DNA of 64,000 bases from contig ML681963.1 of assembly GCA_007922195.1 (NCBI GenBank), positions 55,724,005 through 55,788,004 on the forward strand, read 5' to 3'. The translations under genes and the position numbers were made by a program. The notes under the pieces were generated by a model, which did not search any database, had not been told where the DNA came from, and worked only from the letters and a program-made list of their open reading frames with translations. This document shows, one piece after another, positions 49,050 to 58,900 of this stretch. This stretch comes from Podocnemis expansa. Its lineage: Eukaryota > Chordata > Testudines > Podocnemididae. Position 1 is the stretch's first letter. Each line of letters starts with the position of its first letter.

Positions 49050-49259
49050 TTCCAAAGGGGTAGCCCTGTTAGTGTAGTGCAGCAAAATAAACAAGGATTC
49101 CTGTGGCACTTTTAAAGACTAAATAATTTGTTTATCTCATGAGCTTTCATGGGAGAAATCCCACTTCATCAAAGCGTCTAAAGTGGGATTTTCTCCCATG
49201 AAAGGTCATGTAATAAATAAATTTTTGTCTTTAAAAGTGCCACAGGATTCCTTGTTAGT
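49050..49259 (+). mobile_element. Palindromic SINE dimer with perfect target duplication
   Basis: Identical 10-mers TTTGAACAAA (49040-49049 and 49260-49269) flank the 210-bp element. It has a head (CCAAAGGGGTAGCCCTGTTA) at the left, an arm through CATGGGAGAAATCCCACTTC, and an inverted arm from about 49180 (AGTGGGATTTTCTCCCATGA, GTGCCACAGGATTCCTTGTT). Confidence 0.85.
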
Positions 49260-49269
49260 TTTGAACAAA

Positions 49270-49845
49270 ACATCTTTAAAGCTGTATTAATGTTTACTAT
49301 AAAGCACATCACTTGAGAGTTTTTTTTTCTTTCAAAATTTTAGTTTCAGGGTTAAGAAACTCTAATTTCTTTTTTTCCTTACCACTCCTGTGCATTTTAA
49401 TATTTCCTATATAAACAGCATGTGTGAAAGACCCTTTGGATTGTACATCTGTCTGTCATTGGTTATATTTTACACTGAAATCAAGTGTGCATTAATAAGT
49501 ACTTTGGTATTAATGATGTTCTTTAAGTCCCTTGCAGGAGTACTCTACTTCTGTGGTGTGGCTTGTCTTTTTCTAAGGGTGTTGAAAAGTCATTCACGTC
49601 TAGTTGCATCAAACATCACTAGTTGTTCAGGTGATTGTGTAGAAATCAGTGAAAATAAAGGTGGATATGAAACTAACTCTTTAAAATAAAATACAGGCCA
49701 AGGAATAAGGATTTATAAAACTTTTCAAATGACTTTCAGTAATGAAAGCCTACTTCCTTAATATTATGAGCACTGGCAGTATATCAGAGTAGACTATTGT
49801 AATGTGGAGATTGATTTCCTTACATGTTACTAGATATACTGCCAA
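49270..49845. other. THRAP3: Intron 1 stretch, nothing recognised
   Basis: No exon or named repeat identified. Confidence 0.35.
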
Positions 49846-49860
49846 TTAAGATGTCTATTT

Positions 49861-50822
49861 GAAACAAACAAGGAGTTCCGTGGCACTTTTAAAGCCTAAC
49901 AAATTTATTTGTTGTATGAGCTTTCGTGGAAGAAAATCCAACTTCATCAGACACTTTGAAGATGGGGGAACTTAAAGAATGGGAGGAAATAAATGCAGGG
50001 AAGTATAATTCATGGGAACGGGTCACACTGTAACAGCAAATCAAAGCAGTTATAAAGATTTAGTAAAAAAACAACAAGCAGTTGTGTGGCACTTTAAGAC
50101 TAACAGATTTATTTTTTGCATGAGCTTTCGTGGGAGAAGAGCCCACTTCCTCAGATGCTTCGAAGCATCTGAGGAAGTGGGATCTTCTCCCACAAAAGCT
50201 CATGCAAAAAATAAATCTGTTAGTCTTAAAGTGCCACACAACTGCTTGTTGTTTTTTTTTTTACTGGACTAGACTAACACGGCTATCCCTTTTGAAATTA
50301 TAAATATTCAAACGAACAGCATACAGAGGAAGATGAGGTCAAATCACCTGTTGTAATGAGAGAAAAATCCAAAGTCTCCCTTAAGCCTTGAAGCAGTGGA
50401 ATCAAATTTGCAAATAAATTCGATCTCAACAGCTTCTCTTTGAAGCCTTGATCTGGTATTCAGCTGTCTGAGCAGTGCAATTAGTAAATCATCAATGGAG
50501 TGATCAGGGCTTAAGGGGACTTTGGATTTTTCTCTCGTTACAACAAGTGATTTGACCTCATCTTCTGCTATAAGTTGTTCCCCAGTGTTTTGAATCTTTA
50601 CAACTGCTTTGATTTGCTGTTACAGTATGACCTGTTCCCTTAACTTACACTTCCCTCTGTTTATTTCCTCCCATTCTGTAGCTTCCCCCATCTTCAAAGC
50701 ATCTGATGAAGTGGGATTTTCTTCCATGAAAGTTCATGCAGTAAATAAATTTGTTAGTCTTTAAATGCCACAGGACCCCTTGTTTGTTTTGCTGAACTAG
50801 ACTAACACTGCTGCCCCTTAGG
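49861..50822 (-). mobile_element. 962-bp foldback element of the SINE-arm type
   Basis: The left arm (49861-50060 and 50309-50387) and right arm (about 50509-50790) are inverted copies. Matching pairs include GATGGGGGAACTTAAAGAAT with its inverse near 50680, CAGCAAATCAAAGCAGTTAT with its inverse near 50610, and AAATCCAAAGTCTCCCTTAA with its inverse near 50512. A unique centre of about 120 bases separates them. The outer ends carry the SINE body, and the right end carries the inverse head. The flanks AAGATGTCTATTT and AAGGTGTCTGTCT match at 10 of 13. No convincing gene is carried. Confidence 0.8.
50061..50297 (-). mobile_element. Palindromic SINE dimer nested in the foldback element
   Basis: The flanks TTATAAAGATT (50050-50060) and TTATAAATATT (50298-50308) match at 10 of 11. 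The two arms are nearly perfect inverses around TGCTTCGAAGCA at about 50157-50168. The inverse head CTAGACTAACACGGCTATCC lies at the right. Confidence 0.87.
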
Positions 50823-50835
50823 AAGGTGTCTGTCT

Positions 50836-53685
50836 GGTGATGTTGAGAGGCAGGTGTATGATTGAATTTTGTTAGGAAATGTTCTGGATAGCAGCTGTAT
50901 TCTTACTGAGTCAACGTGATCTGATTATTTAGTAATGTAATTTTAACTGATTTCCTCCAAAACACAGGTTTCTGTGTCTGGAATTCACGAGGGTGTAGAG
51001 TTAGGTTTTGTACGTGACTGGTTATTAAGGTATTGAGTGGGTTAAACCTGAATATTAAAACATGGCAGTTTTATTTTTCCTGGTTAGTAAAACGTTATTT
51101 ACGTCTAAGTCTTGATTATTTTTATTTTAAATTGTGCATTATGGAAAATTGCACCATTTCCTCTCTAAACAGGGTGCGGGGAAGTTTATTATGCAGATTC
51201 CTCTCATGTTTAATATGCTGAAAAATATTTGTTGTAACATGACTTGAGGGACAAAAACTTATTCATGCATGTGCATGCATGCATGCATACATATATAAAA
51301 TGTAATTATGGGAGTCAAAGTTAATTCATTTGTACAAGATGTTGCATATATCAATTTTAAGTAATACAATTATCCTTTATTGTAATTAAGGTTTGGCATG
51401 TAGTGCTCTCATATTTTATAACCCAAGCAATTAATGGAACACAGTAGAAAGCTTTTCCTCTAACAAAATCAGGTTATGCTGCCATTATTTCCGTATGTTT
51501 TTGCCATAAATGAAGTAAGCAGGTGATACTAGCCTGTCCCGAGATACAGCCTGAATATCTATGGTCCAATACAGATTTCCAAAAGAGAGAATCTTGAAAT
51601 ATACCTGGTAACATTTATAAAGAAATTCCAAGTGATTATATTACTTTTTATATCAACATTACAAAAACAGCTGCTTCAGCCTCTGAGTGGTTTCACTTAG
51701 GGAAATTGATCCTATAATCTGTTCCTTGTATCTCTTAAGAGGCATTTTTACTTTACCAGTGTTTTCCACGTCCTGTATCCCAAGCAGTCTAATTGTAAAC
51801 ACTGTTTTCTGGTATGTATATTTCTTGGTGTGCCAGATGAAAAATCTGGATTCAAGTCTGCAGCTGTCTTTTTTCCAAAATGGACAAAAAAGCTTATTGT
51901 TTAAAGCTGATTTCTGTTTCAACTGGACAAGTCAATAAGGGCAGAACTACTTTTTCAAAATGTAAAATCTTTCTAGTTATAACTGAAGTGTTTTATGTCC
52001 CTCCTGTTATGCTACCAAATGAAGATGCCATACAGAGAATATTTTTAAAGGCAGCAGGAAGCAATTATGACATACTTTGCAAACATTGAGCCATTTTTGC
52101 CCTGGAATATGTACATATCCCTTTGGAGCCAGCAGGTCTGAACTGCACATATCAGAAGATAGTTTGGCACTTCATCTAATACTTACAACAGTATGGTGAA
52201 TTAGGTACTCCTTAAAATGAAGAAATTAGGAGAACAGATTAGATGGTCACAAAAAAGCATCTAAAATGACATTAGAACTCAAGAAATCTAGATTGGGCTT
52301 TGCATCATGCTTCCGTTCTCTTGTTTTGACCATTAGGTTGGCTCCTGGCCCTCTTTGTGTTGAGGGCATGCGGTTTCCTTTTTTCTGCCATTTTTGTGCT
52401 TCTAAAATGTCTTGTATCCATCATTTGCCCCCACAAGAGAGTGTTGTCAGAATAGAACTGACATTTGTCAAAATAGAACTGACACCAAAACCCATATTCA
52501 TTTTTCTAGCTATTTTTTTGTATGCCATGCTGTGACAATTTATTAGATAAATTGGGTGATCTAAACAATGTTTGCATCCTAAAAGTGATAGAATATGGGA
52601 TTGAGTATGGATTTGTCCTTGGTTCATTTCAGCATACAGTACTTAGAACTGCTGCACGTAACTCTCCTTTTTATAGACACACTGGATCATTCTCCAAATC
52701 TTAATAAGTGTGTCACCTGTTATATAAGGGAGAAAAGTAATTGCAACTTGCTCAGCACCCTACTCAGCTGTGTTTCTGGTGAAATTCACCAGCATGCATG
52801 GAGTCTGTGACTGAACTGCAGGGCTTTTCCACTTCTTAATATAGTCTAAACTCTAAATGCCCTCAGATTCTCGCAGAGCATTTTGGTATATCAAGCAATC
52901 TGCAGCACGGAATTATGAGCTGTGGTATTTTGCACTAGGGCCCTTACATGTACTTATAAATTTTTTCTTTCTTTGATACATATATAACATGGTGATTGCA
53001 ATACTGCCATTTAAGAGTTGTCAGTGTTGCACATGGAAGCTGCTTTACCTTGTATGTGAGGGAGATGCTTCTGAGGGAGAGTGAACACCATACTCTTGAA
53101 AGGTTCACCAAAACTTTGTGAAATTAACTTTTCAGTAAAGCCCCATTGTTTAGGTGAGTATGCTGGTCAAGTGATAATCAGTGGATTTAAGTCTACCTAT
53201 GCTTTCTCTGATTAGCTATTAATTTAGACAACAAGTATTCATTCTGAACTGTGAGCTCGTTTTTCTGTAGAACAAAATACAATTGACTCTGTGCCATGTG
53301 ATTCTGTAGCCCTTACGGTAGCCTCAAATTTTTTGTCAGTTAGAGAAAAACAGGCAAAGATGTGTCAAGTAAGAAGGTCCATTCCTGGATAGTTACTGAC
53401 CATAACCTCACTTCAGACTAGTATCACAGAGACTGAGCAAGAGTTGAGCTGTAGGAAATACTGCTAGAAAGGGTGATGACATTAACTTTAAGGCGGAGAG
53501 ACTCTGCTTACAGATAGTGAAGGAATAAGTCTTCTACAATGAAGTATAACTCAACACTACTCCTCTCAAGCTATCCAAAACCTTATTCTGAATCCTGAAT
53601 AGAAACTTTCCTACCTTCTTCACTGCTAATCACTTCCCAGCTTTCCTGGAATACAAATGGAGAGATACCATTAATGATTTTTAAA
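50836..53685. other. THRAP3: Intron 1 stretch, nothing recognised
   Basis: No exon or named repeat apart from the short GCAT/AT microsatellite at 51264-51298. Confidence 0.4.
51264..51298. repeat. ATGC/AT microsatellite
   Basis: Repeated TGCATGCATGCATGCATAC followed by ATATATA. Confidence 0.7.
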
Positions 53686-53689
53686 GAGA

Positions 53690-54410
53690 CTCGCTGTTCC
53701 CCATCATTTGGCGGGAGGAGGGGCAGGAGGGGGAGAGTAAGAGGGATGAGGAAAGGGGGCAGGGGGCTGAGGGGTCTGGAGTGAGGGACGAAGAAGGGGG
53801 GGCTTGGTGCTGAGGAAAATGGGGACGTGCCAGCAGCAATGGGGTGAGTGGGGGGCTGAATGTTGAGGAAAGGGGGAGCTGACATGGAGCAGGAGTGTGA
53901 GAGGTAGAGTGAGAAGGGGAGCAGAAGGAGCTGGGGGCAAGTGCTGGGGTGAGGGAGGAAGAAGTGGGGGGTCTGGGCACTGGGACGAAAGGGATGCAGA
54001 GAGAAGGGGGGATAGGAGCTGGATGAGGAAGAAGCAGGGGGCTGGGCAGGATGAAGAGACAAATGTGAGGGTAAGGAAGAAAGAAGCACAGGAGCGGATG
54101 CAGCAGGATGAATGGGGTGCTGGGGTGAGGAAAGAAGGGGTGTGGGCGAAGGGGTGAGGGAGGTTGGGGGAGCATAGGGGGAGGTGGATGAGGGGGGCCA
54201 TGGGACAAAGGATGGGGTGGCACGGGGGGGGAAGGGGGAGAACCCTCATAGAGGCAGCTCTGCTGTGGGCAGAGCCCAGGCTTGGTGGGGGCACAAGCGG
54301 TTGGTTGGCTGATGGCGTGCTGGCATGGGCATGTGCAACTGGGTGAGGTGGCAGCACGAGGCAGCACAGTGGACAGACAGCTGAGGGGCTGGGGAGCAGA
54401 GCGCAGCAGG
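53690..54410. repeat. Purine-rich (GGGGA/GGAAG) degenerate tract
   Basis: About 720 bases are strongly G/A-biased on the + strand, with loosely repeated blocks such as GTGCTGAGGAAA, GGGGTGAGGGAGGAAGAAG, GCTGGATGAGGAAGAAGCAG and GCTGGGGTGAGGAAAGAAGG, spaced about 40-60 bases. It reads as a decayed minisatellite. The long proline-rich frames on the minus strand are a by-product of its composition. Confidence 0.7.
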
Positions 54411-54414
54411 TCGT

Positions 54415-54415
<1 letters not shown>

Positions 54416-54463
<48 letters not shown>
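54416..54463. repeat. T48 homopolymer
   Basis: Forty-eight consecutive T directly follow the purine-rich tract. The length suggests a recent A-tail of a minus-strand insertion or replication slippage. It is also a likely site of sequencing error. Confidence 0.9.
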
Positions 54464-54465
<2 letters not shown>

Positions 54466-54466
<1 letters not shown>

Positions 54467-54792
54467 GCCAGGGCCGGTTGTGGGCACTATGCGGGTGGGC
54501 TGCACCCTGGGCCCCAAATCCAAAGTTCACAGCTCCTGGGGATCTGGCCCTGCCTTCACACCCTGCATCCTGGAGCTGGGCAGGGCACAGGCCCCAGTTC
54601 TGAGCAGGGGTTGCTGTTGCTGTCCCTGTGCCCGGTCCCTTGGCCATGTCCCACCTGTCCCACGCTCAGTTTGGGTCCCCCAGCTGGCAGATTGGGGCAA
54701 GGGTGGGGCAGATCTCTCTGGCTCCACGACAGCCTGAGGGGCTAGGAAATGCCTCGCCAGTGGCAGAGACTCACCCGGGCTGGCCCTAGGCT
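54466..54792. repeat. GC-rich element with inverted AGGGCCGG ends
   Basis: CCAGGGCCGGTTGTGGGC at the left and CCGGGCTGGCCCTAGG at the right are approximate inverted repeats. The interior is GC-rich and non-coding. No convincing target duplication was found, so the hAT assignment is only a suggestion. Confidence 0.4.
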
Positions 54793-54794
54793 CC

Positions 54795-55785
54795 ATGTCC
54801 GGCCCTCTCCATCCTGCTTGGCTCAGCTCTTCCCTGCCCTGCTTGCCTTTCTGCGGTGACCCCTAGGCTTGGTCCCAGCCCATGTGGCACTGCTTCCAGA
54901 CCCCCCAAATCTTCCTGTCCCCCTGCCTGCCTGCACAGCACAGTACAGCAGGAATTGGTAATGTGTGCATACTCAGGGCAGGAAACGCCACTGGGAGACT
55001 GGAGGGAAGCCTGCCCTGTTCATGCAGACGTTACACTTCACATCACGCATGCACACACATAGGAAATTACTATAGTAGGTTCTGCTTAATTTGTGTAGCA
55101 TGAATCCACAACCATGGCTCTACTTTGACTGTATTGGCAAAGAAGCTACCAATAAAAATAATAAAAAGGAGTAAGTGGAATAAGAAGTAATAAATGGGTA
55201 CAGATAAAGAAAAATAGCTGGTCAGTTTTAAATTTAAAATATCTGATCTGAATTTTACTTGGTTTATTTGATCCAAATGTTTAATAAACTTACTGAAATC
55301 TCACTCCTAATCTAAATCTTTTTTATGCCTGTGGTCTGTATTTTGTCCAACTCTTGGGGAAAGAGTCAACAATAAAGAGCCATTGGAAAACTACATGTTG
55401 ATGTGAAGCTTACCAGGTATCCTTACTCTAAGGAAATGGATTTGTATGTCTGATAAGAATAGGAGAATGGGTGTAAATGAAACAGTTGTGTGGTCACAAA
55501 ATATAGGCATTAAGGTTGACTTCCGTTTTAAACTGACACCATCTAGTTTGCTAATGAGATGGGTAAGATTAAATAGCTCATTTATCTGATGCAAAAGAAC
55601 CTTCTGCTTCCTGTTTCTGTGCTAACCTTTTTTTGAATTTTACACAAGGAGGAATTAAAATCTTTTATAGTTCACTAGGAACTGCATGAGTCCCTGGAAT
55701 TTTGAGAACTGCCAGAGGGAGAGAGGTTAACATAGCTTTTAACTATTCACTTACTTGTTTCTTATTATTCTTTCCCCAAATATCA
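54795..55785. other. THRAP3: 3' end of THRAP3 intron 1
   Basis: No repeat or exon recognised. The pyrimidine-rich stretch at 55757-55780 and TATCAACAG form the acceptor. Confidence 0.5.
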
Positions 55786-55789
55786 ACAG

Positions 55790-55951
55790 GTGTAACTGAA
55801 AGGAGCTTGCAAAGATGTCAAAAACTAACAAATCAAAATCCGGATCCCGCTCATCTCGTTCAAGATCTGGATCGAGATCACGCTCCCGATCCTTCTCCAA
55901 ATCCCGTTCCCGCTCTCGATCCGTCTCACGATCAAGAAAACGCAGACTGAG
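55790..55951 (+). CDS. THRAP3: THRAP3 first coding exon (exon 2 in this model)
   Basis: The acceptor TATCAACAG ends at 55789. Twenty-five bases of 5' UTR precede the ATG at 55815. The exon encodes residues 1-45, almost entirely Ser and Arg with a KRRL end, and stops in phase 2 at 55951 before the donor GTAATG. The split codon AG|T gives Ser46. Confidence 0.93.
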
Positions 55952-58900
55952 GTAATGGGTGTGGCTCGGTTGCACCCTTTAAGTTCAAAGAGTTTTTTGT
56001 CCCCTTCTGCTCAAATGGTGGCTGCACAAGTGCAAGCTCTCCTGTGAAAAACCTGTTGTTAGATTCTAGAGTAGCATGAATATTCTTTGTCTTTGTTTGC
56101 TAATTTTGCTTGCCATTTGTTTTGTCTTGCAACATGCTGTTGATAAGGTGTCCTACCAACAGCCTTGTTTTTTGCATTCTTCTGCTCTATTCAGTAATCA
56201 CTGGTTATATTAATGCAACATTGCCAGGTGCTTCTGATAAAAGTAGTTGCAGCCTTCAGAGCCCTTTATGTTAGCAAAGGAATGTGTGCCTGTATTATTG
56301 ACCCCAACTAAGTGGAGGAAATGTATACATTTTATTTTGTTATGAAGTAGGTAACGTCTTTGCTCAAGCCTTCATTTTAAACCTCTTAACGGACCTAAGT
56401 TCTTCAGTTGTTTTTGTTTTTTTTTTAATTGTAAATTATTTACTTTAATTTAAGGGATTGAAATCAGAGTCTTGACATTTTTGGTATCATTTCTTGCCAG
56501 AACTGACAAATAGGAAAGACAGCTGAGCATTTCCACAGTGAAACATGCTCTTTTGTTTTCATGTGTTAGCTTCTCTGTTTTCTTTCCCACCTAGTTTTAT
56601 TGATAACAAGTTTTTCAAAAAAAGATTGTTAGGAAAAGTCATACATTTCTTCAAGTTGAGTTCAGAAGGGTCTCTTCCAGAGTCTCATGTTAAGCTCTGG
56701 TGGGAAATGTAGAAGTGGAGATTTTCCACAATTGAGGGGTAGTCAGTAACTGAATTCTACAGTGGATCTCACTGCTGAGATTTAAAGTGAAAAATTTTCA
56801 GTGGACGTGAAAGTTGCTGCCTCTTCAACTTACCTTAGCCTGGGCCAATTTAAGTCTTAAGTAAAAGAAAAGCATCGATTTCCATCACCTGGTATCCCGG
56901 ACCACCACTATTTGGCAATATTACTTCACTTAACAAATAATTCCCCTGACCTCTAAACTAAAAACAGCTCTATTCCAGATAATTCAGGTGTTACAATATC
57001 TGTCACAGTTATTTATTAAAAGGGATTTTTAAGATGCAGAGACATAACAATAAAAACACAGTTGGAAAGAAGAGGCAGCCATGACAAAACCAAATCAGAG
57101 GTGGAGACCCAAGTGGAACTAAATTCTTTGCAAAGAAGCTGAAGTTTTAGGAAGGATATAGAAGCATTTGACCAGCTTTGAAGTAGATATGACAAATGGA
57201 AATCGAGGTGCATTCAATCAAACATGGTAAATCTCTCTTGTCTTGAGTTGCTGCTGAAACCACTTATAAATAACTTGTTATAAATAACCTGATAAGAGAG
57301 AATTGAAATGGAGAAGGTTAACATAGACAAATCGCCTTGCAAGATTTTCACATGCTCACTGATATATGTCTAATGTGATATCTTAGGGAGAACATACTAG
57401 AAAATTAATCTGTTTTAAAAAAAAATATTTGGGACATCATTTTACTTTCCAGTTCCATGGTGGCTTGACTTGTATCCATGCTTTGTTCCCATGTTTACTT
57501 CTTGTATTTAACTTTTGTTTGTAGGATCGAATATGTTGGTGTTTCTTTTCATACAACAGTACTGTCATACAAAAGGAAACAGCAGCTGTTTCTTGATTGT
57601 TGTAGAAAAAGAGGTATTTCCAGAACTTGAGAACAATGTATATTAAATTAACTGGCTAGCCATGGAGTCCAAAAGACTTGAAGAATAATTATCACTTCTG
57701 GCACATGTATATTGTATTTCACATACTGCATCCTTTTAAAATGATTTCTTGTAAACAGGCTCTGCAGATTTTGGAGTGAGATTTTCATGTTCCATGCCTC
57801 TATAAAATGACAATGGATTTTGGAAGCAGCATGCAACAGGTCCCTCACTAGTAATTGGTAACAAATGCAGTAGGCGCCCTGGGATGGGAGCTTGTATATT
57901 CCACTCAGTGCTTTCGGAGTACCTCCCTTAATCAGTTCATTTTCACTGCCGGCATTTGCATGCGTGTCTTTTCTTCTTTCTTGTGTTGATATTCTTTTTC
58001 AAATGAGAAAGTCTCTAAGGTAAGTTGCATTATTTTCTTCTTTTGAATAAAGGAGTACAGATTCTATCAGGAGATGATTAAGCAATTTATATTAACACAA
58101 ATTCATGCCAGATGTCAGTGTTGTAGCATAAGCTGTTACCTATTAAATACTCCTGTATTTGATAATTGGACAAAGGAAATCCATAGTTAAATCTCACTTT
58201 AGTTTGTTTAGCTAGACTGTAATTAACACTTTAGAAACTTCAGTGGTAAAGTGATATGTACAGTTACTAATATTTCAGTGGGAGAGAAGAAGCTGGTGCC
58301 AGTCAGGATAAGATATTTCAGTGCTGTTGCTGCAAGACTCAGTCAACTCTTTAAGTTATTGGAACCTTATTAATACAGTAAGAAAAGTGTCAACATTCAT
58401 AGTAGATATGCAATAAATGCAGTAAATAAGCAATGAGTGACATTTCCTAGAGAAATATTTTTTTAATCTTGTGTATTGTGGGAGTTTTCTCCAAGTTTTA
58501 TAAGAACACAGTTGCTAATACTCTTGCCAGTGAGTACAACTTTGCAGTTTTTCAATATTCATGAAATACATTAACCTGATTAATACTGAGCAGTGGAGCT
58601 ACTTTTAAAAAAATAACTGCCATGGTTTTTCAAATACTTGATAAAACTAAGGGGAATCCAGTGACACTTTGTATTTCTCCAGCTGTGATCATCACTTGCA
58701 TATCCCCTGAAATGTTGTGGTTTTTTAAATGTGTAACTCCAGATATGAGTGCTCCCATTTCATCCTATATTCTCTTCTTTCTTCTCTCACTAATAGCCTG
58801 CATGCTCATGTCTGCCCCTTGAAAAATCAAACTGATGTTTGTTGATAAACAGTGCCATCTTGTGGCCCCAGGCTAGAGAAACATGCTTGTGGAGATCAAG

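Larger units (their letters stand above)
9969..55789 (+). other. THRAP3: THRAP3 intron 1 (about 45.8 kb)
   Basis: The intron runs from GTGAGT at 9969 to the acceptor ending at 55789. It holds the transposons listed separately and no second protein gene was recognised on either strand. Between repeats the sequence is AT-rich with short, unconvincing frames. A small untranslated exon may be hidden here. Confidence 0.75.

Noticed and set aside
53681..54523. Overlapping 217-280 codon proline/serine-rich minus-strand frames
   Set aside because: They follow directly from the purine-rich + strand composition and the T48 run (Lys run). Several frames are open at once, which indicates low complexity and not a gene.
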